This document shows, one piece after another, positions 7,701-17,057 of a DNA stretch of 64,000 nt. The stretch spans positions 1 to 64,000 of the forward strand of contig JABWCF010000012.1 of the NCBI GenBank assembly GCA_013359255.1. Direction: 5' to 3'. How positions within the stretch are numbered: position 1 is the first letter of the stretch; each line of letters starts with the position of its first letter. The notes under the pieces were generated by a model. The model saw only the letters and a list, made by a program, of their open reading frames with translations, was not told the origin of the DNA and searched no databases. The position numbers and the translations under genes were made by a program. This DNA is from Flavobacteriales bacterium. Its GTDB lineage: Bacteria > Bacteroidota > Bacteroidia > Flavobacteriales_E > Vicingaceae.

Positions 7701-10263
7701 CGAAGGTAACGGAGGTATCTTCGGGCAGTACTTGTGTGCCATTGTTCAACGTAATGTATGACGTATTTCCTGCTTCATCTTTATATGGGATAATAGGATT
7801 TCTCCAGTTTGCATTTGAGGCGGGCAGGTTGTTTGATGTATTGTAAACCGAAAGAGCATGAACGGAAGGGTCTAACGCATAATTCTGGTCGAATATTTCT
7901 CCGTATTGCCCGCCCGGACTAACATCTGCCAGCATGGTGTAATAAAGTGCATCGCAATAATTCCATTTATTACAGGATTCTATACATGCATTCCACAAAT
8001 TATTGTAGTCTTCTTCGCTCCCTCTTGCATCGGCTAAAAAATCTTCCAGTGTGCCCAATTCGGCTAAGCACTTGCTTTCGCAATAGTCTGGGTAACAACC
8101 AGAAAAATCGAGCTTGTTTGCTTGGTAATTTAAAAAATCATCGTAGCTCAACAAGCAGGTATTGTTTTTCATATAGTCTTCCACATAATATTCCAATGCA
8201 CTTTTGTCAACATATAATTCTTTGATAATGGTGTAAGAGCCAACAGGAAGTGTAACTTCAAATGACTGAGGTAACAATTCAAATACATACTGCGGATCAT
8301 CGCAGGCATTATCTAATGGTAAATGACCAATAGTATATACTTTAGGTCCGCTGGGTATCATTTCAGCTAAATTATCATCGTTAATAATGCTGATTTTAAG
8401 ATTATAAATACAATCGTAGCAAATATCCTGTGGCAGACAATCGGCAAATGTTTCCGGTTGCAAGGAATAATGGAATTTGTGAACGCCCTCAGATTTTACA
8501 ATAAATGGACGAGCATTGATAACGGAACCGTCTATGTATGATATTTTATTGTCGGAAAGCAGGTTTTCAGTAATCTCCTGTGCATTGGTAAGGCTAGGCA
8601 ATGGTTCCAGATTGTCGGGGCTGGCACCTGCCAAATTGGTAATTATTACTCGTCCGTTGCGGTCTTTTACAGTTACAGAGAGCTGCCCATTGGCATCTTT
8701 TACTACGGTTTCGCCATAGTATTGTTGAAAACCTACATCCGTACCAAACAAACGTGTTATTTTGTTTTGGGTGGGTGGTCCGTAAAAGTAGTTTATTTCA
8801 TGACCGGAGCCAACTGTAAATGCAGTGCCAGGTCCGGCAAATTTCCGTATTCTTCCCGTTTGGTCCGGCATAAAATCTACCCGTGCAAAGGGGTACTCTT
8901 CGGCATCGGGTATATATGCATGAAAGCTGTTTAAGTTATTATTGGAAGGCGAGTAGTATTGTGAAGTTCCACTAGTTGAACTCATGCCGTTAAATTGATT
9001 GTCTAAATCAAAATCGGCTGCACTATAAGCCTGTGATGTATTGTTGTTTAGGTTATAATCTTCCTGAAAGCCGAAAAAAGCAGAGGCGGAGGGGCTCATC
9101 AATGTTTTGACAGCCGGACGGCCCGCGTAGTCGTAAATAGTTTCGCTCACGCCCACAACCTGTTCATCGTTTAACAATACTTGCGACTGTCTGTTTCGCA
9201 GGGTTCCATCAAAATAAGAAACGCCTTCTTTTCGTAAACCCTCCTCAACATAGCTTGTGGCGTACATCCAGTTCATTTCATCGTTTTGATGTGGGTCGGT
9301 TATTTCATATTTGCAGGAATATACACTAAGGTAATCATTGCATTTTGAACCGTCATTATCGCAAGACCACGCCCCTTCTATACGCTGCATAAACGGATAA
9401 TCGCTATCTGTGCCCTGTAGTTTCGAAGCTCCACGCACACGATAAAGAATATAGCCTTTTTCATAAACTAGAGGAATTTCATAGTAATTATCGGAAAGAC
9501 TTACACGAGTTGCATTTTCTTTAAAGCATGCAGTAATAGCAGATGCACTTAGAGAGCCACCTTCTCCGTCATAATTGTCTACGTATGTCCATTCCAAATC
9601 GTATTCTTCGGCACCGGGTACTACATCCCAAAAAATACCAAGCGTTCGCTTGTTATTCAGTTCAACGTGCGAGGCAGTTGCCTGAGGGATTGTACCTGAG
9701 CATCCGCAACCGGAAATACTGGGTCCAAAGCAATAAAATCGTTCCACATCAATTTTGCCCCCGATATACAGACCTTCGGGCAAAGCTCCGCCCGACAAGG
9801 ATGAGCTGATACCCAACACTTCTACCTTCATAGAATGAGCATTATCAACAACAATGGCACTTAATTCATCAGAAACAACTCCGGAGGCAGGGTTGTAGCT
9901 TATGCCTATTATATATTCTTTTGTATTACCCTTTAGTGACTGAATATTATATATATCTGTTGAAACGTAGGAGTACTTGACACGAAGCGTACACGATACG
10001 GTAAAGGCATTTGCATAATAAGTGTTATCCGCTTCATCCAAACCCATATACAGTAGTCCATATGATTTTTTAATGTTAAAACCCCACCCGGAATAAGGGT
10101 TATGCATGATATTTAACTTATCGTCTATAACTGCGAAAACAGGTTTAGGTTGTTGATCAAAGTCGCACTTTTGGATTCTGTTTTCGAATACTTCAGTGCC
10201 GGCAATAAGCTGAAAGATGCTTTGTTGAATAATCAACAGGAATAGGATACACTTCGTACGCAT
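1798..10263 (-). CDS. Giant secreted RHS/YD-repeat protein with C-terminal tip
   Basis: A 2821-residue protein. It starts with a Sec-type signal peptide (residues 1-22). An N-terminal part with FN3-like segments (about 30-310) is followed by a DUF6443-like block (about 330-520; motifs YDYAGRPAVKTL and SYFDG). A Cys-rich region of unknown fold covers about 640-1590. YD repeats begin near 1598 (YYYDRAGNLN) and run to about 2571, interrupted by a jelly-roll, carbohydrate-binding-like insert near 2380-2480. The core ends with FRQYDPRIARWKSTDP and DNNPIFYTDPSG, the hallmark of RHS proteins, whose repeats form a shell around a toxic tip. The last ~250 residues form the variable tip: a Gly/Ala-rich hydrophobic stretch, then a basic domain with VKEKWLHH and PFKGKPSYETSYS. 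I do not recognise the toxin class. It has no PAAR or VgrG-like part, so a type VI route is not indicated. Last large gene of the operon, 4 nt after its neighbour. Confidence 0.9.
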   Translation of the reverse strand: MRTKCILFLLIIQQSIFQLIAGTEVFENRIQKCDFDQQPKPVFAVIDDKLNIMHNPYSGWGFNIKKSYGLLYMGLDEADNTYYANAFTVSCTLRVKYSYVSTDIYNIQSLKGNTKEYIIGISYNPASGVVSDELSAIVVDNAHSMKVEVLGISSSLSGGALPEGLYIGGKIDVERFYCFGPSISGCGCSGTIPQATASHVELNNKRTLGIFWDVVPGAEEYDLEWTYVDNYDGEGGSLSASAITACFKENATRVSLSDNYYEIPLVYEKGYILYRVRGASKLQGTDSDYPFMQRIEGAWSCDNDGSKCNDYLSVYSCKYEITDPHQNDEMNWMYATSYVEEGLRKEGVSYFDGTLRNRQSQVLLNDEQVVGVSETIYDYAGRPAVKTLMSPSASAFFGFQEDYNLNNNTSQAYSAADFDLDNQFNGMSSTSGTSQYYSPSNNNLNSFHAYIPDAEEYPFARVDFMPDQTGRIRKFAGPGTAFTVGSGHEINYFYGPPTQNKITRLFGTDVGFQQYYGETVVKDANGQLSVTVKDRNGRVIITNLAGASPDNLEPLPSLTNAQEITENLLSDNKISYIDGSVINARPFIVKSEGVHKFHYSLQPETFADCLPQDICYDCIYNLKISIINDDNLAEMIPSGPKVYTIGHLPLDNACDDPQYVFELLPQSFEVTLPVGSYTIIKELYVDKSALEYYVEDYMKNNTCLLSYDDFLNYQANKLDFSGCYPDYCESKCLAELGTLEDFLADARGSEEDYNNLWNACIESCNKWNYCDALYYTMLADVSPGGQYGEIFDQNYALDPSVHALSVYNTSNNLPASNANWRNPIIPYKDEAGNTSYITLNNGTQVLPEDTSVTFEEFLANWQTSWANSMVTYHPEYCYYTWCTENDDSHTYDQLIETTISFDEAWNLGLFNPLNMTNSMGIPANTTNKDPFFDTGGNGNSYNTQMQNTINSYKTLGSTTYNMWQWAMAVTRCPNDTTESAINTCLSGITIDDDTCKNDQVWDMFKGFYLAEKHKIYDLLATEYAIVNKCYNGCIGVSNFDETLNDFDCFPYVQTPYCNGNDYDADNDTLQPCYNATLYEQKNKRNMSMLDFFGGEEPNDIEQYMEDEYIDMISENCSNLCSLYVDTWMQQLLKCGYSQQDSIAIAAELMELCSLGCNVDHPTPATTLPNPVTTSNGNADIHEILAWHLGSNYATDTCNALLIHTPGPYNSYNSEVGKQLDTCGCDMILQSHYDYFNTDTLPNGVASFPAYFANSYGLLVTDIKDYVCACSEAYVSGTSQPWEPGANWNTAAKNAVDALEREWFPSYTCKQCLDCDQILTHVQTFESEHAYAIGADNYYQLFAVYMNNLLGYNLSPTQYKEFILNCDVLDNEGMVCEKPSKEADDIQALLHNLAQAGKLLNNYQNKVDIASFYGTSSLQSYTNDYYFWACAEPNDNDVCNDTVLTLNIGHPDTYTENCEIILHIPADSSFTFEHITGFYNLQKANEDCGTVHNFTIYAQVLKNGISFTAELNGTASCYPISTCYCEAGEIALCNNGAEEQNAPSDPCENELLKLAQENAEEAYLTYYNQQKEIVRQQILNKCLTAAANEVFEIIYLDREHHYTLYYYDRAGNLNKTVPPKGVDMLSGANVTTAFNYMKNGGTTQLVPNHTLETHYAYNTQNQIVTQNSPDAGTTLYFYDIAGRLVASQNAKQTPNNYSYTLYDESGRVTEMGEIEQSTALSQATAENPATFASWFAAGTCTQITRTFYDQLLNSNIPLLFANEKQENLHYRVATIAYYEDDTQFKDDFTHATHYSYDIAGNVKEVIQDNSALYYIYASVSGASGPIPPQKSTKYTFELLSGNILQVHYGKIREFGSPAVNMIPGDNFLHRYAFDKSGRLKEAYTSANGFLWNKDAKYFYYAHGPLARIETGQYKVQGTDYAYTLQGWLKGANATTLDETRDIGKDGDLTLANPYDAYNKYLHTRIARDAFGYTLGYYNTDYADIAQFSAGDKFEASVSGTPFDVSNSSLYNGNIRHMAVAISGMSHAGYNYRYDQLNRLKTQTNFTGLNLTTNTWSGSSSTTDYACAYNYDANGNFLELLRNGYGGTPDMDDFTYHYYSNSNKLEYVEDAVSGSPFSSDLPSGQTSGNYAYDAIGNLQSDVQEEIDHIEWTVYGKIQKIERTGNSSKPDLEFAYDALGNRVMKLEKPRTGTGLTNEVDWTYTYYAHDAAGNVMAVYEKKYETTGDDFIMNFSLSEHPIYAHKRIGMRLPGDPLLLSYLFESTSYTNEGYFDGVGVFQTPTPYVNEYTHYTDEMEHEQLLGSSEYELTNHLEHVLLTISDKKMGVAGSGVHKITESSYEGTDFPIFVTGNYSPLMSTNYVNTGTYAIRQTSSDTYGPRMRISVKPGDDVDVTIYGLRSAGCTGAQNAGSLKVDLYDCGTLVEPQADNLNYTYSGQQWHQLSVSYTVPSGGSQDQYIEVYTHVSSTQCETYFDDVVVDITQNTDIEEYYTADILSRQQFYPFGSTQPNPNNLNANQYRYGFGGMEQDKQSSSYTTYFRQYDPRIARWKSTDPVTQPWQSPYTAFDNNPIFYTDPSGAIAVPNKRRGIGAGGSIGGIGGALAGSAQTLLSLAIRSGMQASMVGTYMQSAFLPTSSATSGGRELGVGNESISSNNLAANDLYACTTCPQPLNESGGTNVQNTLVLPLGTPVMTPTDGIWESLWHTAYPRTYGMQEVDNLGNISSGLQPYMGYPPDILGGPLRKGDRAIKIGRRLVNPKFYHQVKEKWLHHVGFEKFAHLVGDNPDITVKGAKIVLTPSKFSPFKGKPSYETSYSVFDFLEFLYKFL
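2683..2771. repeat. RHS core-end segment duplicated at 1-89
   Basis: Direct copy of bases 1-89 in the same orientation: 88 of 89 bases agree and the one difference (base 22 against its partner) is a silent Gly codon change. Weaker similarity extends about 8 bases further (to around base 97), then ends. Near identity at DNA level suggests recent duplication or gene conversion between the main gene and the orphan stub. Confidence 0.9.
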
Positions 10264-10267
10264 ATGG

Positions 10268-10966
10268 CTAGTATAAGGTTGTAATTAACATATATTCACG
10301 GTATAGTTCGGTCAGAGTAATCTGATCGTTTGAAAATGAAAAAATATCATTTATATTAAATTTATCTTCGGGAAAAGAATGTCTGCCGGAAATATCGTAC
10401 TCATAGTTTACTTCAAGCGGAAAAATATTCTGCTTGTCTTCTTTTTCTCCTTTCCTGAAATATACAACACATTTTGTAATGAAATAATCATTTTTGTAAT
10501 GTAATTCTGCCCGATAAAACGGATGAATTGTATAGTGAAAAGTAATTTTTTTCAACCCTGCCGAATCCGATAATTTACTGTGTGTGCTTTCCGTAAATAA
10601 GTCAATCACATCACCCATTACATATTTAACAAATTCTTCTTCTGAGGCATGGTTAACCAAAATTGTTTTTTGAAAATTGTTAATGCTTACAAGCATGTCG
10701 GAAAATAACCGTGTTTCACCTTCCGTACTTTCTACCAACAGTTTATTCCCATTCCTTATAATTTTTTCTGTTAAACATAACGAGTCGTTTTGCGATAAAC
10801 TCTCTCGGTTGATGTGTTTTTTCAGCAGCACAAGGTTGCTCATATCCATATGAGCATTTACAATTTTTTCAATTTCTTGCTGCACGTCCTTTTGTGCATC
10901 TGCACAAAGAACAGATACAAAGAAGCAAAGCAAAAGAGTGGTTCTTTTTATATGTATTTTATTCAT
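10268..10966 (-). CDS. Secreted protein of the RHS operon, unknown function
   Basis: A 232-residue protein with a clear signal peptide (residues 1-25, ending CADAQ). The mature part mixes helices (20-110) and a likely beta-rich second half (TFHYTIHPFYRAELHYKND and following). I do not recognise a family. The first 8 nt overlap the end of the 2032-residue gene and its stop is 4 nt before the RHS start, so it is co-translated with both. Similar small genes between the two giant proteins could be chaperones or assembly factors for them; that is inference only. Confidence 0.75.
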   Translation of the reverse strand: MNKIHIKRTTLLLCFFVSVLCADAQKDVQQEIEKIVNAHMDMSNLVLLKKHINRESLSQNDSLCLTEKIIRNGNKLLVESTEGETRLFSDMLVSINNFQKTILVNHASEEEFVKYVMGDVIDLFTESTHSKLSDSAGLKKITFHYTIHPFYRAELHYKNDYFITKCVVYFRKGEKEDKQNIFPLEVNYEYDISGRHSFPEDKFNINDIFSFSNDQITLTELYREYMLITTLY

Positions 10967-13900
10967 TTTCTTTTACAAATGATTTTCTAATTTCGGCAGC
11001 TGTTTTAATTCCATTTTCTGTTTCCTTGTTCATTCTTACAAGTATTCCTTCGTTATTGTACTGATAAAATATAGCATAATTATTTTCGTCTAATTCAGCA
11101 GCCATTCGCAGAGAATGTGGGTCATACACCATTGTTCGCATAGTAGCCTTTTCAGGATGAATCCGTAAATCATCAAACCATACATATTCGGGTGCATTTT
11201 CCTCGGTATTTGAAAATTTTACAACAATACATCTTGCATTTTCAGGTACTTCAAAAATTTCTTCAATTTTCTGCCATCCTTCTATAATTACCCCCGAAGC
11301 CTTAAAAGGGGGAGGTCCTGTAATGGCACTACCCTGTGCATCCAGAAAAATAATTTCAGCTTGTGCTTTATCATAAGTTTCTACATAGCCAGTATGTTTT
11401 TCTTTTACCCAAACACTCAGCATATAAAATTTTTCAATTTCCGGTGAAAAGTACCTGTGACAGTCGCATTCCTGCATTTCGTATGTTGCACCCGTTTGGC
11501 TTACTTCGGCACAGGGGTTAATATGTATTACTCTTGCTGCTGAATGGTAATTATTTTCCGGTATCCGCAGACTATATTTTCCAGTATGAGACTGGGAATT
11601 GTCAATAAAATTGGCTATATTGTTTTCTATTTCCATATTTTTAAAACTGAAATGTCCAGGCAATTGACATGAAACCGCTTCGTTCAAATAGGCATAATCT
11701 TCGAAATTATCATTAGCAATGTCTGTAATACGAGCATTCAAGGTAACGCCAATAGGCATATTTTGAAGAACCGGATTATATGAGTACAATGCAGCAGAAG
11801 AACGATTTAAAATATCGGAAACTTGCCGGATATAGCCGAATGGGCTTATTTCGTCTATACTGCCTTCTTTCCGCCACAAATCGTTTGCAGTGGAATATGC
11901 ACTATGATTAGGGTTCTTTATGGTAATAAGCAATCCCGAATTGGTATGATATTCCCAAAATGGAGCATATTGTTCAAATATTCCGTCTTCACGGAGCAGT
12001 GGATTAGGATAGTCTTCGGTAGTGGTTTTTCTTAACGCATGATAAGACCAGTAATTTTTAGGACGCCAAATTCCTCGTAATCCCTTTTTATATGGATTAA
12101 CAACATCATCTGGCAAATCTCCGCACTCACTGCTGTTATCTAAAATTTCGCCTTCAAAAGTATGGGTAAGGGCTGTAAATTTTAATGATGATTTACAGGT
12201 TTCTGTAACTTGTGCACATTCAGTTCCCCAGTTATCTGAGAATTCAACAGCATTTGTGTTAATTATTTTCTGTGTAAGAAAATCATTGTCTGTTTCGGCA
12301 TTTCTTAAACTTGTTGTTTGAGCAACTTTATATCCCTGCATGTTTTTTCTAGCGGTTCGTAAAACTCTTAGCGTGTATTTGTTTGGCGTTCCCGTTACTG
12401 CGTATAGGCTGCCTGTTTCATCTATGCAGATAATCTGTTCGTTTTGATCATCTATTTCAGCTATCCAAACTTTTGAATATAAATCGCTGGATGTATTATG
12501 TTCTATTACCAGCAATTGATCACCTACCATAAAGTAATCAGAGGGAACTTTGTTATTTGGTAGGGTTAACGTGAAAGTGCCATTTCCATTCCAGGTTATG
12601 AGTGAATATGTATTGCCAAGAATAGTGAAATCATACGTTTGTGTACGATAATTTCTGTAAGCAGGTGCCATTCCTTCATAAGTCCAACTTGCTGGCAAAC
12701 TGCTAAGGGTATTATATTTGCGGTATTCATCTTCAACAGTTGAAACAAGCACATTTCCTGTTTCTGCATCATAACCAATATTTTTTACTGCTGCTTTAGC
12801 ACCTTGCGAAAAATACTCAACCTTGTCAACAATTCCATTATGGTCAATAATTTTCGTGAAATTGGAAGAATAAAATCTTTTATTGGTGCTTTCGGCAAAT
12901 ATGCCTGATGAGTAACTTGTTAATAATGTTACCGTTTTTGCTAAGCCTACAGTACCATCATCAGCAAAAGAAATTTCTGCATTATGAAATGCCTCTGTGC
13001 TTTTTCCCAATTCACCTTGAGAAAATGTTCCATCTGGATTTAGTAGTGATACCTCATGAATCAATTTTTTGCTATTATCCTCATCGGTTTTATAATATAC
13101 CTCCATGCCTTCAACAAGAGAACCGGCTTCATTAAATTTTTCAACTGAACGCATTTTCCCGTGCATATTATTTCTGTGAAAAACAAAACCTTGAGACACA
13201 CCATAATTTTCTAGGAATGCAAAATTTTTCTTTTTAATAGGCATATAATTGATGTAATTCTCAGTATAATCCAGATAACTTGGAAAATCATACGCTGTAA
13301 AAAACTTGAAAATACTATATCCATTAGCATGCTTTGTGTATGGCGTAGCATTAACATTTGTTTTGACTTTAACGCTTCTATATCCTACTAGAGGTGCATT
13401 ATACAATGACTGATTGGCGGGTGCCTCCTGATCAAAGTATTCGTTTGGGTAGTTAAGATTGATTCTCTCCAGTTTTTTTGTTAAAGGCGTAATAAGACTT
13501 GATTCATCGTTTCCGTTAGGTGGTTCTTGTTGGGCTATACCGCTGCTTATTTCTACTTCATTTTCAAGCATGGTATAATCATATACCTGCTCATAGGTAT
13601 AATTATAATTTCCACCCATTTCTTGCCAGTTGTCAAACACCTGAATTTTATTAACTCTGGTACCACCTCCCAGTTTTTTCTTTACTGGATTACTAAGCCT
13701 AATCATTGACTGGTGAGTATGTAAATATTTTGCGGCCCCTTTTGATAATAAATAGGCAAGCAAAAGGTCTTTTATCTCCTTAATGCTTATTTGGTCGTAA
13801 ACATGCGATGTAAGAAAAATATCAAGTGCTCCTCCTGCATTGAGCGAACCCTCCCATAACATTCTTGTATTCTTTGCCCATAAATATTGTAGCGAATAAT

Positions 13901-16900
13901 ATATGAATGGGTTTACCGCCCCAACCTGCGTTCCCGGGTAATTCGTAGCTTTTATCCAACCAATAGTATATGGTCCACTTGAGCCGATAACACCGTAATC
14001 ATCAACTTCAACATATCCGTTAATATTTTCTTTCTCCACATTATTTAAACCAAGTTTAGAGAGAATATTAAAATATATTCTTTTCCCTTTATGAAGTTGA
14101 TAGTTATCAGAAAGATAATCTTTTGCTATAGACTTTGAGCCTGCAGTTAATGGTTCATGCAACTTAAAATAGATAATTGGATTTAACTGATGTGAACCAG
14201 AATTTTGGTAAAGTGCTGCAAGACTCCCTTCGCTTGGTTCACTGAAATTATCATCCGGAAAATCATCTGTACCGATAATCTTAAACATTTGCCCGGCTTG
14301 CTTATCTTCGACAAACGCATAATCATCCGATTCGTATGAAACGGAAATCTTTGATCCTTCTGGCGTCAATATATCGGTTAAGTGATATGCAGACGCATAC
14401 TGGTCTGATTGTGTTTTATTTTGTTGTGATGAATAGGAATACTCTGTATTAGGCAATGAACAAGAGTTTGGTCTATATGTTCCCCATCTATCTGTTGCAA
14501 ACGGGTTGTAATCTGGATTAATGTTGCTGTACTGAAAAGAATATGCACTCAATTGGCCTTTTTTGGAATTACCATATGTAAAATAAACACGTTTTAATGT
14601 TAATTTTCCCTTTGCATCATTTTCATTATTTGGGAGGGAAACACCACTGTTTCCTGCATAATTGGGGCATAAAGAGTAGTCGTATTCGAAATGAACCGTT
14701 TTTATGGGCACGGCATCAGCTCCATTTTTTATCCTGTCATTTTTATTATACAATTCAATTTTCTTTAATCGTTTAAGCGGAGATGATTGATTTATACCGC
14801 CATTTTCTCCTGTAACAGCATAAGCGTCAACCCGATTTTCCAAGTAAAATTCTGCAATAAAATTTTTCGTTTCTACCGAATGAAGATACCAGATATCTTT
14901 TGTTCCATATGTGTAAGATGCCGTATTGTCATCAGTAATACCTTTGCTGTTTTCATTATAATAAGCCTTGTTTTCTTCTATGGGCAATCGCCATTTCAAA
15001 TCATTGTATTCTCTGCTATAATTAAACTTTGTATAAGAGCCCATATCATCTTCGCTCGGTCCGTTATTGCTTACATCAATGTAATCATCCGACAAAACAC
15101 TAGTTAACAAATAGCCTGTTGTATGTGCTGGCACTTCTTTCGAATAATACATATTATTATACCCACTTGTATTTTGTTCGGTATTCTCTCCATTCAGGTA
15201 GGTAATATAAGGCTTTGTGCAATCAGAAGGGGTAGCATCCGTTGAAAATGAAACCTCTTTCTGTAGTGTATTATAAACAGGTAAACCATATACATACCTG
15301 TTTCCTGTTTCGTTTAATATGGAAATCTCAGAAAGATGATGTTCCGGGTACGAATCTCTATTTATTTGAGATCTTATACTCTTTGTTCCAGCACTTCCTG
15401 AATATGAATAATAATCGGTAATAGTCGGATGAGTAGCGAACAAAGTCGCTTCCTTTGCGTTTAGAAATTCTATGAGTGAGTTGCGTGGAACTCTATTTTC
15501 ATTAAAATTAGTTGTCGGCAAACTGCTTGTTGTTATGTTTGTTTCAGTGTGAGAGCCTACTTTTAGTGTTTTCTCCGCAGTTAGTAGGAAACCATTATTT
15601 AATTTAACTGCTGCGGGCTTATCTCCTCCAAATTGGTCATAAAAATTTTGGTTATTATTCGTCAGTTCACTGGCATCTTTAAAATAGACCTTCTCATAGA
15701 AAGGAATATCGCCTGTATATCTAAAAAAGTTAGTAGCCTGTTGAGAGTTATTATTCCATGGTTTGCTTTCCTTGACATTCAAGTCAATGCTTGTAGAATA
15801 TTTTTTTTGCGTTTTCAACTTTAAAACCTCTTCACTAAAACCTACACCAAAATCAGTTTGACGAGCAGAGGCAATCGAACCAATATCATTTCTGTGTGCC
15901 CTAAAATCAATGCTTACACCATCTGCAGAAGCACTAAAAACATCATACGTAAGTACATTTGGGTTTAGATTTTGATTGGGCAAAAAGTTGTCTTCTTGTA
16001 CTTTATTGAAATCAGTAATTGAGTTTTCCCCTGAATGTTCAAGAAAAATATAGCCATAAGAAGGTGTATCCTTGACCTTCTTTAGAACGGTAGAAACTCC
16101 TGCAGTATTTCTGAAAAAAGAATAATTAGTCCAAAATATCGCATACAAACCATTGGCTTTTTTATACGACTTGTTGAGTGTATAAGATGAATTCAGTAAG
16201 GATGGTGTGTATGTAGATGTACCATAACTGAGTGGTGTTTTTGATAATGAAATATTAGTAGAACTAAAAACAGGAATCGGCCACGCACTAACAATACCGA
16301 GAAGCATACTTATTAGCCACGAATTATATTGTGTATTCTTCCCCACTGCCTGCTGATATGTACTCCCACTCCTGCTTGAAAAAGTTGAATATGATTCTTT
16401 CGTATTTGTTTCAAATTTAATTGGGGGTTTTAGCCTGGTTGCCCAACTGCTTTCACTCACAAAAACATTACTACCCCATTTTGAGTCAAAAGAATACTTA
16501 CGTGAATAAGATTTCCCTTTAAATAAGCCATTTGTTTTGTCAGTAGAAAGCGAAGTATATTTACTTAACCCAAAAGTTGATACAGAGATTCCATTTTCCA
16601 ACTCCTTACCACCACTATTAAAGAAAAAACTTTTAAACCGCCCCTTGCCTCCTCCTATGCCAACCCCTGCATACGGTTTGTTTACCAGTTTTTCTTTTAG
16701 TTGATCTCCCTTAAAATCATCCGGAATACCTTTAATCTGTCGGTTGATTGAACCGGGAGTACAATTCCAACCCAACCCAACCCATGAAGCTTCATCGTTC
16801 ATCGAAACATTTCCGCTATACGTTAAATTAATGGGATAGCCTTCCACCTCTAATAATGGAATAGTATAATTAAAATCGCCTGTAAACAGATTAACCATAT

Positions 16901-17057
16901 CCTGATTTTCTGCAGAGATGTGAATTTGATTTTCTGTGCTTGATGCATTATTGGCATATAAATACAATGGTCCACACAATTGCAATAAAATACAATAAAC
17001 CAAAGCAATGGAAACATACCTCGACAAACAATTATTTCGAATTTTTAAAAGGCTCAT
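10959..17057 (-). CDS. 2032-residue SpvB/RHS-like secreted protein
   Basis: The N-terminus has a hydrophobic export segment (about 14-36). It is followed by a block typical of large Bacteroidota RHS-associated proteins: VNLFTGDFNYTIPL, then GYPINLTYSG and WVGLGWNC, resembling the start of SpvB/TcaC-type beta-propeller scaffolds. The long middle is beta-rich without motifs I can name. Near 1820-1970 a jelly-roll, carbohydrate-binding-like domain ends with APEYVWFDDLRIHP. The last 60 residues hold YD-type repeats (VYDPHSLRMAAELDENNYA, then FYQYNNEG). In toxin complexes the SpvB-like and RHS-like parts assemble into one shell; here they are separate genes in one operon. It overlaps its upstream neighbour by 4 nt and its downstream one by 8 nt. 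Function as a scaffold for the RHS protein is inference. Confidence 0.8.
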   Translation of the reverse strand: MSLLKIRNNCLSRYVSIALVYCILLQLCGPLYLYANNASSTENQIHISAENQDMVNLFTGDFNYTIPLLEVEGYPINLTYSGNVSMNDEASWVGLGWNCTPGSINRQIKGIPDDFKGDQLKEKLVNKPYAGVGIGGGKGRFKSFFFNSGGKELENGISVSTFGLSKYTSLSTDKTNGLFKGKSYSRKYSFDSKWGSNVFVSESSWATRLKPPIKFETNTKESYSTFSSRSGSTYQQAVGKNTQYNSWLISMLLGIVSAWPIPVFSSTNISLSKTPLSYGTSTYTPSLLNSSYTLNKSYKKANGLYAIFWTNYSFFRNTAGVSTVLKKVKDTPSYGYIFLEHSGENSITDFNKVQEDNFLPNQNLNPNVLTYDVFSASADGVSIDFRAHRNDIGSIASARQTDFGVGFSEEVLKLKTQKKYSTSIDLNVKESKPWNNNSQQATNFFRYTGDIPFYEKVYFKDASELTNNNQNFYDQFGGDKPAAVKLNNGFLLTAEKTLKVGSHTETNITTSSLPTTNFNENRVPRNSLIEFLNAKEATLFATHPTITDYYSYSGSAGTKSIRSQINRDSYPEHHLSEISILNETGNRYVYGLPVYNTLQKEVSFSTDATPSDCTKPYITYLNGENTEQNTSGYNNMYYSKEVPAHTTGYLLTSVLSDDYIDVSNNGPSEDDMGSYTKFNYSREYNDLKWRLPIEENKAYYNENSKGITDDNTASYTYGTKDIWYLHSVETKNFIAEFYLENRVDAYAVTGENGGINQSSPLKRLKKIELYNKNDRIKNGADAVPIKTVHFEYDYSLCPNYAGNSGVSLPNNENDAKGKLTLKRVYFTYGNSKKGQLSAYSFQYSNINPDYNPFATDRWGTYRPNSCSLPNTEYSYSSQQNKTQSDQYASAYHLTDILTPEGSKISVSYESDDYAFVEDKQAGQMFKIIGTDDFPDDNFSEPSEGSLAALYQNSGSHQLNPIIYFKLHEPLTAGSKSIAKDYLSDNYQLHKGKRIYFNILSKLGLNNVEKENINGYVEVDDYGVIGSSGPYTIGWIKATNYPGTQVGAVNPFIYYSLQYLWAKNTRMLWEGSLNAGGALDIFLTSHVYDQISIKEIKDLLLAYLLSKGAAKYLHTHQSMIRLSNPVKKKLGGGTRVNKIQVFDNWQEMGGNYNYTYEQVYDYTMLENEVEISSGIAQQEPPNGNDESSLITPLTKKLERINLNYPNEYFDQEAPANQSLYNAPLVGYRSVKVKTNVNATPYTKHANGYSIFKFFTAYDFPSYLDYTENYINYMPIKKKNFAFLENYGVSQGFVFHRNNMHGKMRSVEKFNEAGSLVEGMEVYYKTDEDNSKKLIHEVSLLNPDGTFSQGELGKSTEAFHNAEISFADDGTVGLAKTVTLLTSYSSGIFAESTNKRFYSSNFTKIIDHNGIVDKVEYFSQGAKAAVKNIGYDAETGNVLVSTVEDEYRKYNTLSSLPASWTYEGMAPAYRNYRTQTYDFTILGNTYSLITWNGNGTFTLTLPNNKVPSDYFMVGDQLLVIEHNTSSDLYSKVWIAEIDDQNEQIICIDETGSLYAVTGTPNKYTLRVLRTARKNMQGYKVAQTTSLRNAETDNDFLTQKIINTNAVEFSDNWGTECAQVTETCKSSLKFTALTHTFEGEILDNSSECGDLPDDVVNPYKKGLRGIWRPKNYWSYHALRKTTTEDYPNPLLREDGIFEQYAPFWEYHTNSGLLITIKNPNHSAYSTANDLWRKEGSIDEISPFGYIRQVSDILNRSSAALYSYNPVLQNMPIGVTLNARITDIANDNFEDYAYLNEAVSCQLPGHFSFKNMEIENNIANFIDNSQSHTGKYSLRIPENNYHSAARVIHINPCAEVSQTGATYEMQECDCHRYFSPEIEKFYMLSVWVKEKHTGYVETYDKAQAEIIFLDAQGSAITGPPPFKASGVIIEGWQKIEEIFEVPENARCIVVKFSNTEENAPEYVWFDDLRIHPEKATMRTMVYDPHSLRMAAELDENNYAIFYQYNNEGILVRMNKETENGIKTAAEIRKSFVKENE

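Noticed and set aside
2315-9809. Several plus-strand open frames of 60-145 codons across the RHS gene
   Set aside because: They lie opposite a 2821-codon gene with strong domain evidence, have no family features, and follow from the codon bias of the RHS gene.
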